From UMGS755 sp045590535 (GTDB lineage: Bacteria; Bacillota; Clostridia; UBA1381; UBA9506): a DNA stretch of 29,972 bases. The stretch is from contig JAZNRE010000002.1 in NCBI GenBank assembly GCA_045590535.1, positions 1 through 29,972 on the forward strand, given 5' to 3'. This document shows, piece after piece, positions 1-7,205 of this stretch. The notes beneath the pieces are model-generated. The model did no database searches, had not been told where the DNA came from, and worked only from the letters and a program-made list of their open reading frames with translations. Position 1 is the stretch's first letter. The number at the start of each line of letters is the position of its first letter. A program made the translations under genes and the position numbers.

Positions 1-359
1 CCTAAAGTCTGCACGGCTTCTTCAGGGTTTTGAATGGAGGGGATTTCAACCCGCACCTTTTTATCACCCTGACGGGAAACGGTTGCTTCACTGTAACCCA
101 GCGCATCGAGACGCTTTCTTAATACATTTTTAACGGATTCCATTTCAGAATCGGTTGCTGTTTCTGTCTGTGCCTCATAGGTAATTACCGAACCGCCGAC
201 CAGGTCAAGACCCTGTCTGATGCCTTGTTCTTCATCCAAGGCGGACGGATAATCAATGTGCCAGCCGAACAATTGAATGTTGCAGCCGAACAGAGCGATG
301 TAAGCGCCCAAGGCAATGACAACCACTGCAATCACAAGTTTTGTGATGCTTTTGCTCAT
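1..359 (-). CDS. secD: Protein translocase subunit SecD, N-terminal part (runs off the left edge)
   Basis: SecD is the large membrane subunit of the SecDF complex, which uses ion flux to help pull exported proteins through SecYEG. Only about the first 119 codons are here. The translation starts MSKSITKLVIAVVVIALG, a first transmembrane helix at roughly residues 6-24. It continues with the family motif GIRQGLDLVGGS near residue 51 and then a P1-type segment (VKNVLRKRLDALGYSEATV, then VRVEIPSI). The ATG at 359-357 is preceded by AAAGGAGGAAAAT. The gene is divergent from mnmG and has its own promoter, so it is the first gene of its transcript. The rest of secD, and probably secF, should lie left of the window. 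Identification rests on the N-terminal domain only. Confidence 0.93.
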   Translation of the reverse strand, partial: MSKSITKLVIAVVVIALGAYIALFGCNIQLFGWHIDYPSALDEEQGIRQGLDLVGGSVITYEAQTETATDSEMESVKNVLRKRLDALGYSEATVSRQGDKKVRVEIPSIQNPEEAVQTL

Positions 360-394
360 GTTATTTTCCTCCTTTGTAAAACTCACATAGATTT

Positions 395-423
395 ATTATA
401 TATATTTATTCAACTCAAGTCAA
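395..423 (-). promoter_or_regulatory. sigma-A promoter of secD
   Basis: On the minus strand, TTGACT (423-418) and TATAAT (400-395) are separated by exactly 17 bp. The start site would fall near 388, giving a leader of about 30 nt with a strong Shine-Dalgarno sequence. Confidence 0.8.
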
Positions 424-512
424 CTAAAATCTCAAAATTTAACTAATTTGTAACTTTTATAAATTAAGGAAAATAATTTTTACAAAATAACAATTTTTTT
501 TGTAAAATGATA

Positions 513-541
513 TTGCGCAGGAAGTAAAAGAATGCTATAAT
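513..541 (+). promoter_or_regulatory. Promoter of the mnmG-yicC-remA-gmk-rpoZ-rimO-pgsA run
   Basis: TTGCGC (513-518) and TATAAT (536-541) are 17 bp apart. A second TATAAT overlaps at 541-546. The predicted start site (about 548) lies on the upstream in-frame ATG at 550, which argues that the real mnmG start is further down at 604. No other clear promoter was seen before remA, so this may drive much of the run. Confidence 0.65.
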
Positions 542-603
542 ATAATAGTATGTCTATGTATATATGTAAGAAGAGCGAGAACAGCAGAAGGGTTTTTTTT
601 ATT

Positions 604-2517
604 ATGAGTGAGGCACAAGTGAAATTACCGCAAGAAGCGTCATATTATGCCGGTGCATATGGCACCGTGGTAATCGGTGGCGGCCATGCCGGCTGTGAAG
701 CGGCTTTAGCCAGCGCACGCCTGGGCATTGTAACAGCCATGTTTACCATTAACCTAGACTCCGTTGCCAACATGCCCTGCAACCCATCCATCGGCGGCAC
801 AGCAAAGGGTCACCTGGTGCGCGAGATTGATGCTTTGGGCGGCGAAATGGGCAAGGTGGCCGATAAAACCTTTTTGCAATCCCGCATTTTGAACAGGGGC
901 AAGGGTCCCGCTGTTTATTCTTTGCGCGTGCAGTCGGACCGCCGTGTTTATCAAATGGAGATGAAGCATCGGCTTGAACAAACAGAAAATTTAGATGTTA
1001 AACAGGCTGAAATCGTGTCTATTCATTGTGAAGAGGGTCGTGTTTGCGGCGTTGTTACCCACACGGGCGCTTATTACAGTGCGAACTGTGTTGTTTTAGC
1101 CACCGGCACCTTTTTGGGTGGCAGAATTATTATTGGTGATGTGTCATACAGTGGCGGACCGGACGGCTTATTCCCGGCCAACCGCCTTACAGATAGTTTG
1201 CGCCAGGCAGGTCTTGGGTTGAGACGGTTTAAAACCGGCACCCCCGCCAGAGTATCCCGTCGCAGTGTTGACTTTTCTAAAATGGAAGAGCAAAAGGGCG
1301 ATGAAATCATCACACCTTTTTCCTTTGAAACGGAAAATCCCGGTGAAAACACCGTTAGTTGCTATTTGACTTATACAAATGAAAAGACCCATCAGGTGAT
1401 TCGTGATAATTTGCACCGCTCTCCTTTATATAGCGGCAATATTGAGGGCATTGGTCCTCGTTATTGTCCCTCGATTGAAGATAAAGTAGTGCGGTTTGCT
1501 GACAAAACAAGACATCAGCTTTTCATTGAGCCCATGGGTGCGCAGACAGAAGAAATGTATGTGCAGGGCTTATCCAGCAGCTTGCCCGAAGATGTGCAGA
1601 TTGCTATGTTGCACACCATTAGCGGACTGGAAAATGTTAAAATGATGCGCACAGCCTATGCCATTGAATATGACTGTGTCGACCCCACAGAAATGCTACC
1701 CACTTTAGAGTTTAAAACCATTCAGGGTCTTTATGGTGCTGGGCAGTTTAACGGCAGCTCCGGCTATGAAGAGGCGGCGGCACAAGGCCTTGTTGCCGGC
1801 ATTAACAGTGCCATGAAACAGCTTGGCAGAGAGCCACTTGTTTTAGACAGGTCTGAAAGCTACATTGGTACCTTGATTGATGACCTTGTGACAAAAGGCA
1901 CACCCGAGCCATACCGCATGATGACCTCCCGTTCGGAATATCGGTTGCTTTTGCGGCAGGATAATGCCGATTTGCGCCTGACACCTACAGGCTATGAAAT
2001 TGGCTTAATCAGTGAGGAACGCTACCAAAGCTTTTTGCAGAAAAAAGAGCGGATAGAAAAAGAGATCGACCGCTTAACCTCTATCGTTTTATCACCCTCT
2101 GAAGAGGTAAGAGCCTTCTTAGCTGAAAACAATTCGGCGGATATTGTAACCGGCATCCGGCTCAGTGATTTGTTGCGCCGTCCGGAATTTACATATGAAA
2201 GCCTGGCAGTTTTAGACCCTGACCGTCCGGTTTTGACACGGGCAGAGGCAGAGCAGGTTGAAATTCAAATTAAATATGAAGGTTACATCAGCCGTCAACT
2301 GCGGCAAGTGGCAGCTTTTCGCAAAATGGAGGATAAGCTACTGGATGAAAACCTTGACTATAATGCCATTTCCGGCCTGCGCATTGAGGCACGACAAAAG
2401 CTCTCAAAAATTAAGCCTCGGTCTTTGGGACAGGCAGGTCGTATTTCCGGCGTGAGTCCGGCAGATATCTCTGTTTTAATGATTTATTTAGAACAGCAGA
2501 AAAATAGAGAGGGATGA
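604..2517 (+). CDS. mnmG: tRNA uridine-5-carboxymethylaminomethyl modification enzyme MnmG (GidA)
   Basis: MnmG is the FAD-binding partner of MnmE. Together they install the (carboxymethyl)aminomethyl group at C5 of the wobble uridine of certain tRNAs. The dinucleotide-binding motif VVIGGGHAGCEAA sits at residues 22-34. It is followed by the family sequences NPSIGGTAKGHLVREIDALGG, the PRYCPSIEDK stretch and, near the end, the helical C-terminal domain that contacts MnmE and tRNA (KYEGYI, then GLRIEARQKLSKIKPRSLGQAGRISGVSPADI). An ATG at 550 would add 18 atypical residues and coincides with the predicted transcription start. The ATG at 604, with AGAAGGG upstream, gives 637 aa, normal for the family. 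mnmE is not adjacent here. The stop is just 2 bp before the preferred yicC start. Confidence 0.96.
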   Translation: MSEAQVKLPQEASYYAGAYGTVVIGGGHAGCEAALASARLGIVTAMFTINLDSVANMPCNPSIGGTAKGHLVREIDALGGEMGKVADKTFLQSRILNRGKGPAVYSLRVQSDRRVYQMEMKHRLEQTENLDVKQAEIVSIHCEEGRVCGVVTHTGAYYSANCVVLATGTFLGGRIIIGDVSYSGGPDGLFPANRLTDSLRQAGLGLRRFKTGTPARVSRRSVDFSKMEEQKGDEIITPFSFETENPGENTVSCYLTYTNEKTHQVIRDNLHRSPLYSGNIEGIGPRYCPSIEDKVVRFADKTRHQLFIEPMGAQTEEMYVQGLSSSLPEDVQIAMLHTISGLENVKMMRTAYAIEYDCVDPTEMLPTLEFKTIQGLYGAGQFNGSSGYEEAAAQGLVAGINSAMKQLGREPLVLDRSESYIGTLIDDLVTKGTPEPYRMMTSRSEYRLLLRQDNADLRLTPTGYEIGLISEERYQSFLQKKERIEKEIDRLTSIVLSPSEEVRAFLAENNSADIVTGIRLSDLLRRPEFTYESLAVLDPDRPVLTRAEAEQVEIQIKYEGYISRQLRQVAAFRKMEDKLLDENLDYNAISGLRIEARQKLSKIKPRSLGQAGRISGVSPADISVLMIYLEQQKNREG

Positions 2518-2519
2518 AT

Positions 2520-3404
2520 ATGAGTACAATTAAGAGCATGACCGGTTACGGTCGTTATGAGAGTGTGGATGCACAAAAAAAGGTTGTTATTGATTTGCGA
2601 AGCGTTAATCATCGTTATTGTGACATCAATGTTAAGGTTTCACGGATGTATAGCTACCTGGAAGATAAGATTAAAGACTATGTAGGCAAACGGGTTAACC
2701 GTGGCAAAATTGATGTTTCGGTGTATTTTGAAAGTTATGAAAACCAAAACAAAGCCGTGTCTTTAGACAAAGGTCTGCTCAAAAATTATTATGATGTTTT
2801 GGCCGACATTAAAAAGACTTGCCACATCAAAGGCGGCATTGGTCTTTCTGACTTAACCCGCTTCAGCGACATTTTCATTGTTCGTCAGGAAGAGCAGGAC
2901 CAGGAGGCTATTTGGGAAACCGTATCCTTTTGCCTTGAAAAAGCCGTTGATGATTTTGAAGCCATGCGTGAGCGTGAAGGCACCAGAATGGCAGCCGACC
3001 TTCGCCTGCGGGCAAGCAATGTTTTGCAAGAACTTGCCAAAGTTGAAAAACTGTCGGCAAAAGCGGCTGACCAATATGCCGAGCGTTTGCGGGCACGGAT
3101 GCAGGAACTTTTGGGTGACACTCCGGTTGATGAATCCCGCTTTTTAACCGAGGTTGCCTTAATGGCAGACAAGCTTTGCGTGAGTGAAGAAAAAGTTCGT
3201 CTGCGCAGCCACTTTGAAGAAATGGAAAATATTTTAAAAGAAGAGGGCGGCGTTGGTCGTAAGCTGGATTTCCTGGTGCAGGAAATGAACCGTGAGGTTA
3301 ACACCATTGGCTCAAAGGCGAATGATTTAGAAATTGCCAAATGTGTTGTGAACATGAAAGCAGAAATTGAAAAACTCCGTGAACAGATTCAGAATATTGA
3401 ATAA
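2520..3404 (+). CDS. yicC: YicC/YloC family endoribonuclease
   Basis: The N-terminus after the chosen ATG is MSTIKSMTGYGRYE, close to the family signature IKSMTGYGR. The C-terminus carries the conserved GRKLDFLVQEMNREVNTIGSKAND block of the YicC family (YicC-like N-terminal plus DUF1732 domains). Family members have been shown to act as endoribonucleases. The physiological RNA targets are not clear from sequence. An earlier ATG at 2514 overlaps the mnmG stop, but the GAGAGGG Shine-Dalgarno sequence abuts it, so 2520 (6-bp spacing) is preferred, giving 294 aa. The following order remA-gmk-rpoZ is the usual Bacillota neighbourhood for yloC/yicC. Translational coupling with mnmG is likely. Confidence 0.93.
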   Translation: MSTIKSMTGYGRYESVDAQKKVVIDLRSVNHRYCDINVKVSRMYSYLEDKIKDYVGKRVNRGKIDVSVYFESYENQNKAVSLDKGLLKNYYDVLADIKKTCHIKGGIGLSDLTRFSDIFIVRQEEQDQEAIWETVSFCLEKAVDDFEAMREREGTRMAADLRLRASNVLQELAKVEKLSAKAADQYAERLRARMQELLGDTPVDESRFLTEVALMADKLCVSEEKVRLRSHFEEMENILKEEGGVGRKLDFLVQEMNREVNTIGSKANDLEIAKCVVNMKAEIEKLREQIQNIE

Positions 3405-3457
3405 GTTTTTGCAGAGTTGCAATTTTTAAGAAACTTAATGATTAAAAGGAGACAGAT

Positions 3458-3733
3458 ATGAAACTCATCAATATCGGCTTTGGCAACATCGTATCTTCAG
3501 AGAGACTCGTGGCTGTTGTTTCGCCGGAATCGGCGCCCATTAAGCGTATGATTCAGGAAGCTCGTGACAGAAGCATGCTGATTGACGCCACTTACGGACG
3601 AAGAACCAGAGCGGTTATCATTATGGATAGTGACCATGTTGTTTTATCAGCGGTGCAGCCCACAACGGTGGCAAACCGCCTGAATAACAATGACGAGGCG
3701 ATTTTGGAAGAGGAGGAAGAGGAGGATGAATAG
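3458..3733 (+). CDS. remA: RemA-like DNA-binding regulator (DUF370)
   Basis: RemA is a small DNA-binding protein that activates matrix and osmoprotection genes in Bacillus. Homologues are common in spore formers between yloC/yicC and gmk. The protein starts MKLINIGFGNIVSSERLVAV and includes the conserved stretches ESAPIKRMIQEARDR and DATYGRRTRAVI. At 91 aa it is close to the Bacillus protein. The ATG has AAAGGAGA upstream. The tail is a run of glutamates (EEEEEEDE). The purine-rich DNA encoding it doubles as the Shine-Dalgarno region of gmk, whose ATG lies inside the last codons of remA. The function in this organism is inferred from the family. Confidence 0.9.
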   Translation: MKLINIGFGNIVSSERLVAVVSPESAPIKRMIQEARDRSMLIDATYGRRTRAVIIMDSDHVVLSAVQPTTVANRLNNNDEAILEEEEEEDE

Positions 3734-4334
3734 AGGATTGCTCCTGGTTGTGTCCGGTCCTTCGGGCACAGGTAAAGGAACGGTATGCCGTGCACTTTTA
3801 GAAAAAAGACCGGACATTCATCTTTCCGTATCGGCCACCACAAGAAAGCCCCGTCCCGGCGAAGTTGACGGCGTGAGCTACTATTTCATGGAAGAAGCGG
3901 CCTTTCGCTCTATGATTGAAAACGACGGCTTTATTGAGTGGGCATGCTTTTGCCAGAATTATTACGGCACACCGAAAGAAAAGGTGGAAGAGCAGCTTGC
4001 CGCCGGTCACGATGTGATTTTAGAAATTGAAGTGCAGGGCGCCATGCAGGTTAAAAGTGAATTTCCCGAAGCAGTGTTCATTTTTGTTGTGCCCCCTTCA
4101 TTAGATGAACTGGAAAAAAGACTTTCAGGTCGCGGCACAGAAAAGCCGGATGTGATTCAGGAAAGGCTTAAAACAGCCCTTTGGGAATATTCGAATATGG
4201 AAAAATATAATTACATATTATTAAACGACGAAGTTGACAAAGCAGTTGAGCGGTTTATCAACATTATCGAGGCTGAAAAGCAACGGGTAGAACGCAATGC
4301 TGACTGGGTTAACGAAGTTAAAGAAAGGATTTGA
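3726..4334 (+). CDS. gmk: Guanylate kinase
   Basis: Guanylate kinase phosphorylates GMP to GDP with ATP, supplying GTP and dGTP. The P-loop GPSGTGKGT is at residues 11-19, followed by the GMP-binding SATTRKPRPGEVDGVSYYFM segment and then GxxIEWAxxxxxYYGTP, EIEVQGAMQVK and the lid region RLSGRGTE. Counting from the ATG at 3726 gives 202 aa, a normal length. A longer in-frame version from 3690 would add a basic leader with no family support. The ATG overlaps the end of remA by 8 bp and is preceded by repeated GAGGA motifs, suggesting translational coupling. rpoZ begins a few bases after the stop. Confidence 0.96.
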   Translation: MNRGLLLVVSGPSGTGKGTVCRALLEKRPDIHLSVSATTRKPRPGEVDGVSYYFMEEAAFRSMIENDGFIEWACFCQNYYGTPKEKVEEQLAAGHDVILEIEVQGAMQVKSEFPEAVFIFVVPPSLDELEKRLSGRGTEKPDVIQERLKTALWEYSNMEKYNYILLNDEVDKAVERFINIIEAEKQRVERNADWVNEVKERI

Positions 4335-4339
4335 TTGTT

Positions 4340-4648
4340 ATGATGTTGTATCCCTCAATTATGGACTTAATGGAAAAGGCAGGAAACCGTTATTCTTTGG
4401 TTATTGCTGCGTCTAAACGCGCCCGTGCTATTTTAGATAACGCCAGTGATGACGAAAAGGATATGGACGGTGCAAGAAGCATCACCCGTGCGGTTGAAGA
4501 GATTGCCGAAGATAAAATTTTTGTTGTGAACGAAACCCGTGAGCAAGAAATGGAACGCGAAGCGGAAGATTTGGCAAAAGCACAGGCTTTAGAGGCAGCC
4601 GAACACGCTGCTGAAATGGCACAGGAAGAAACAGAAGCGGCAGAATAA
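4340..4648 (+). CDS. rpoZ: RNA polymerase omega subunit with a long acidic tail
   Basis: Omega helps assemble and stabilise RNA polymerase by clamping the beta' C-terminus. The beginning MMLYPSIMDLMEKAGNRYSLVIAASKRARAI matches the omega signature (YPS...L, RY.LV...AKRAR). A second match is RSITRAVEEIAEDKIFV. The gene directly follows gmk, as in most Bacillota. Either ATG at 4340 or the adjacent one at 4343 could be used, because AAAGGA at 4324-4329 suits both; the TTG at 4331 sits too close to it. The protein is about 102 aa. The last 40 or so residues form a highly charged, Glu/Ala-rich helix-like tail not needed for the fold and longer than in the shorter omega proteins. Confidence 0.92.
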   Translation: MMLYPSIMDLMEKAGNRYSLVIAASKRARAILDNASDDEKDMDGARSITRAVEEIAEDKIFVVNETREQEMEREAEDLAKAQALEAAEHAAEMAQEETEAAE

Positions 4649-4677
4649 ACGGCCGATTCAAAGTAAGGGTGGTTTTT

Positions 4678-6012
4678 TTGAATATAGGAATTGTATCTTT
4701 AGGATGTGCCAAAAACTTAGTGGATACTGAAGTGATGCTGGGCATTTTAGGGCAGGAGGGCTATCAGATTGTAGCTGCGCCCGAAGAAGCCGATGTGTTG
4801 CTGGTTAACACCTGCGCTTTTATCGATTCTGCCAAAGAAGAGTCCATTCGCACAATTTTAGAAATGGCAGCTTATAAAGAAGAGCGCTGCCGTTTGCTCA
4901 TTGTTTGCGGTTGCATGGCAGAACGGTATCATGATGAGATTTTGTCGGAGTTTCCTGAGGTTGATGCTGTTGTGGGCACAGGGGATTATGTTAAAATTGC
5001 AGAGGTTATCAAAAAGGCGTTTGAAGGAGAAAAAGTGGTGTTATACGGCCATATGAACGACCCGCTGCCTGAAGAAACCCGCATGCTTTCAACCCCCGGC
5101 TACATGGCCTATTTAAAAATTGCAGATGGCTGTGACAACTGCTGCACCTATTGCATCATTCCAAAGCTTCGTGGGCACTATCGCAGCCGCCCGATAGAAG
5201 AATTGGTTTGTGAAGCTGAAAAATTAGCAGCGGGTGGCGTGCGAGAACTGATTGTGATTGCACAGGATACATCCCGCTATGGCGTTGACTTATATGGTGA
5301 AAGTCGTCTGCCGGAGCTTTTAAAGCGACTTTGTGCCATTTCAGGCCTTCGTTGGATTCGGGTGCTTTATCTTTATCCCGAGGCCATTACAGATGAATTG
5401 ATTGAGGTTTTTGCACAAGAAGAAAAACTGGTTCGCTATATGGATATTCCCATTCAGCATGCCCATGATGCGGTTTTAAAGAGAATGGGCCGGCATTTAA
5501 CCAATCAGCAGCTTGTGACACTAATCGACAAATTACGCAGCCAAATCCCCGGCATTGTCCTGCGGACAACGGTTATTGCCGGCTTTCCTGGTGAAACCGA
5601 GGAGCAGTTTGAAACGCTTTTATCTTTTGTTGAAAGTGCGCAGTTTGACCGTTTGGGTGCCTTTGCCTATTCTCAAGAAGAAGGCACACCGGCAGCCCGT
5701 TTAGATGGTCAGCTGCCTGAAGAGGTCAAAAAAGAGCGTGCCGAACGAATTTTGGCGGTGCAATCCGGCATTTCGCTGGCTCTTCAAGAGGAAAAAATAG
5801 GAATAGTAGCCCAGGTGCTTGTTGAAGGCTATGATGCTGACGAACTCATGTATTTCGGTCGTTCAGCCGGCGATGCGCCTGAGGTGGATAACACCGTTTA
5901 CTTTGCGTCAGAAGAGGAATTGGAGATTGGTGACTTTGTCTGTGTAAAAATCTTGCAGGCCGCCTCTTATGAGTTAATCGGTCAAGCTGTTTTTGAGGAG
6001 GAAGAAGAATGA
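4678..6012 (+). CDS. rimO: Ribosomal protein S12 methylthiotransferase RimO
   Basis: RimO is a radical SAM enzyme with two [4Fe-4S] clusters that adds a methylthio group to a conserved aspartate of ribosomal protein S12. The RimO-type start IGIVSLGCAKNLVDTE places cysteine 10. Cysteines 46 (NTCAF) and 79 (CGCMAERY) complete the auxiliary cluster, and the radical SAM motif is C152-x3-C156-x2-C159 (GCDNCCTYCIIP). Later sections DIPIQHA, GFPGETEEQF and FDRLGAFAYSQEEGTPA are family hallmarks, followed by a C-terminal TRAM domain. The start is taken as TTG at 4678, 5 bp after AAGGGTGG. A GTG at 4669 would overlap that site. Length is 444 aa. The stop overlaps the pgsA start (ATGA). Confidence 0.95.
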   Translation: MNIGIVSLGCAKNLVDTEVMLGILGQEGYQIVAAPEEADVLLVNTCAFIDSAKEESIRTILEMAAYKEERCRLLIVCGCMAERYHDEILSEFPEVDAVVGTGDYVKIAEVIKKAFEGEKVVLYGHMNDPLPEETRMLSTPGYMAYLKIADGCDNCCTYCIIPKLRGHYRSRPIEELVCEAEKLAAGGVRELIVIAQDTSRYGVDLYGESRLPELLKRLCAISGLRWIRVLYLYPEAITDELIEVFAQEEKLVRYMDIPIQHAHDAVLKRMGRHLTNQQLVTLIDKLRSQIPGIVLRTTVIAGFPGETEEQFETLLSFVESAQFDRLGAFAYSQEEGTPAARLDGQLPEEVKKERAERILAVQSGISLALQEEKIGIVAQVLVEGYDADELMYFGRSAGDAPEVDNTVYFASEEELEIGDFVCVKILQAASYELIGQAVFEEEEE

Positions 6013-6533
6013 ATACACCCAATAAATTAACCTTGTTGCGCACCATTATGGTGCCGGTTTTTATGGTTTTTATGTTATATCCGCAAATTCCAGGCGGTCG
6101 TTACATCAGTGCTATCGTGTTTGTTTTAGCCTCTCTAACCGATTGGCTTGACGGCTATCTGGCACGCAAAAACCAGCAGGTGACCAATTTTGGCAAAATT
6201 ATGGATCCCCTGGCCGATAAAATGCTGGTAACAGCGGCTTTGGTTTGCCTTTCGGCAGAAGGCGTTGTGTCCCCCTGGGTTACCATGATTATTTTGGCCC
6301 GTGAATTTATTGTTTCGGGCATTCGTATTGCGGCGGCTGCAGAGGGCAATGTGATTGCGGCAAGCTGGTGGGGCAAGGCTAAAACCGTTTGGCAGTTTAT
6401 CGCCTTAACGGCAGCTTTGGTTTTTGGCCAAACCCTTTTGATTGATGTTTGCATTTGGCTGGCAGCGGTGCTCACCATTGTTTCCGGTGTGGATTATGTG
6501 GTGAAAAATGCCCGCTATCTTTCCATGAAATAA
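6009..6533 (+). CDS. pgsA: CDP-diacylglycerol--glycerol-3-phosphate 3-phosphatidyltransferase
   Basis: PgsA makes phosphatidylglycerophosphate, the committed step to phosphatidylglycerol and cardiolipin. The CDP-alcohol phosphatidyltransferase motif is seen at DGYLARKNQQVTNFGKIMDP with the preceding DWL and the final D of PLAD, meeting the D-x2-DG-x2-AR-x8-G-x3-D-x3-D pattern. The N-terminus NTPNKLTLLRTIMVPVF is typical for PgsA. Several hydrophobic helices fill the remainder. Length is 174 aa, typical. The start overlaps rimO by 4 bp. It is the last gene of the left operon. I see no good rho-independent terminator right after it. Confidence 0.95.
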   Translation: MNTPNKLTLLRTIMVPVFMVFMLYPQIPGGRYISAIVFVLASLTDWLDGYLARKNQQVTNFGKIMDPLADKMLVTAALVCLSAEGVVSPWVTMIILAREFIVSGIRIAAAAEGNVIAASWWGKAKTVWQFIALTAALVFGQTLLIDVCIWLAAVLTIVSGVDYVVKNARYLSMK

Positions 6534-6585
6534 TGGTTGTTTTATCGGATTGCAAAATGAAAAGCCTGTAAAGGTTAAGTTAAAA

Positions 6586-6648
6586 AACCTATAATTCGAT
6601 TTTCTGTGGAACGGACTTTTCGTTGAAATCTCAAAGAAAAATTGAATT
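6586..6648 (+). repeat. 63-bp inverted repeat, left copy of the island
   Basis: This segment aligns without gaps to the reverse complement of 7988-8050, with 47 of 63 positions identical by hand count. The best-conserved blocks are AACCTATAA (6586-6594) and ATTTTCTGTGGAA (6599-6611), followed by TTGAAAT and GAAAAA. It begins 52 bp after pgsA. Its relation to the partner copy suggests a mobile or duplicated element boundary, but no target duplication was identified. Confidence 0.7.
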
Positions 6649-6712
6649 GTAAAGGCATTTTTATATGCATAATTGGTTGTGTTGCAAAGTTCCACACATT
6701 ATAAATAATATT

Positions 6713-6780
6713 AGAGATTTTATAACAACTGTCAAAAGTTTTATAAAATCTCTTTTGCTTTTCATGAAATAACGCAAAAG
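6713..6780. repeat. A+T-rich overlapping palindromes
   Basis: AGAGATTTTATAA (6713-6725) pairs perfectly with TTATAAAATCTCT (6741-6753), and inner AACT/AGTT extends the hairpin. CTTTTGC (6752-6758) then pairs with GCAAAAG (6774-6780), overlapping the first arm. No U-tract follows, and no gene ends here, so these do not look like a simple pgsA terminator. Confidence 0.6.
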
Positions 6781-6817
6781 ATTTATAAAAGCTATAGAAA
6801 AACTTGATTTTATGGAT

Positions 6818-6943
6818 AAAAGGCTTCTCCTTGAGGAGAGGCTCCGCCCGTAGGCGGTGGTGAGGTGTAGCCACTTGTGGCGTTTGTTTTCCACCTCATC
6901 CGAGTTGCTCCGCAACTCACCTTCCCCTCAAGGGGAAGGCTTT
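6818..6943. repeat. Nested-hairpin, MITE-like palindromic repeat
   Basis: The ends are near-perfect inverted repeats: AAAGGCTTCTCCTTGAGG at the left against the complement of CCTCAAGGGGAAGGCTTT at the right. Inside are small hairpins: TCTCC/GGAGA (6826-6839), CCGCC/GGCGG (6844-6857), GAGTTG/CAACTC (6902-6918) and CTTCCCC/GGGGAAG (6921-6938). A GGTGAGGTG segment on the left side complements CCACCTCATCC on the right. It is more G+C-rich than its surroundings and codes for nothing convincing. Its form resembles small non-autonomous palindromic repeats that are dispersed in many clostridial genomes. Confidence 0.7.
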
Positions 6944-6976
6944 AGATATACAACCTCAAAAGTGTCATTTATAAGT

Positions 6977-7004
6977 GTCGGAAAATTGCAGAAGATTTTC
7001 CGAC
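6977..7004. repeat. 9-bp stem-loop
   Basis: GTCGGAAAA (6977-6985) and TTTTCCGAC (6996-7004) form a perfect 9-bp stem with a 10-nt loop. A T-rich stretch follows on the plus strand but it is interrupted, so terminator function is uncertain. Confidence 0.5.
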
Positions 7005-7022
7005 CTTATTATTATTGTTGAT

Positions 7023-7077
7023 TTTACCCCTAAAAAGTATAGTTTTTTAGAAAAATTAATAAGTAAAAAGGGGTAAA
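7023..7077. repeat. Inverted repeat TTTACCCC/GGGGTAAA
   Basis: TTTACCCC (7023-7030) is the complement of GGGGTAAA (7070-7077). Between them CTAAAAA and TTTTTAG can pair. The remaining bases up to the promoter at 7172 hold no gene that I can support. Confidence 0.45.
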
Positions 7078-7171
7078 TGGTCAAAAGTGTTGGTTTTTTT
7101 CATTCTTCGGGGATATCCGCCAGACGGAGATAACCCAAACAGGGCACTTTGCTGAAAATGTCGAAAAAGGC

Positions 7172-7200
7172 TTGTCAAACCACATTAATTATGATATACT
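7172..7200 (+). promoter_or_regulatory. Strong sigma-A promoter of the leader RNA
   Basis: TTGTCA (7172-7177) and TATACT (7195-7200) are 17 bp apart. Transcription should begin near 7206-7208, exactly at the 5' base of the long RNA stem described next. Confidence 0.85.
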
Positions 7201-7205
7201 ATGTA

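Noticed and set aside
225..446. 73-codon plus-strand frame opposite secD
   Set aside because: It overlaps the secD start and promoter and has no family-like sequence.
2885..3355. 156-codon open frame on the minus strand within yicC
   Set aside because: It lies wholly opposite a well-supported gene, has no ribosome binding site of note and encodes Ser/Arg-rich sequence with no recognisable domain; a shadow of codon bias.
6575..6915. Open frames on the minus strand overlapping the palindromic region
   Set aside because: They run through the repeat 6818-6943 and A+T-rich hairpins, with no Shine-Dalgarno site and no domain-like sequence.
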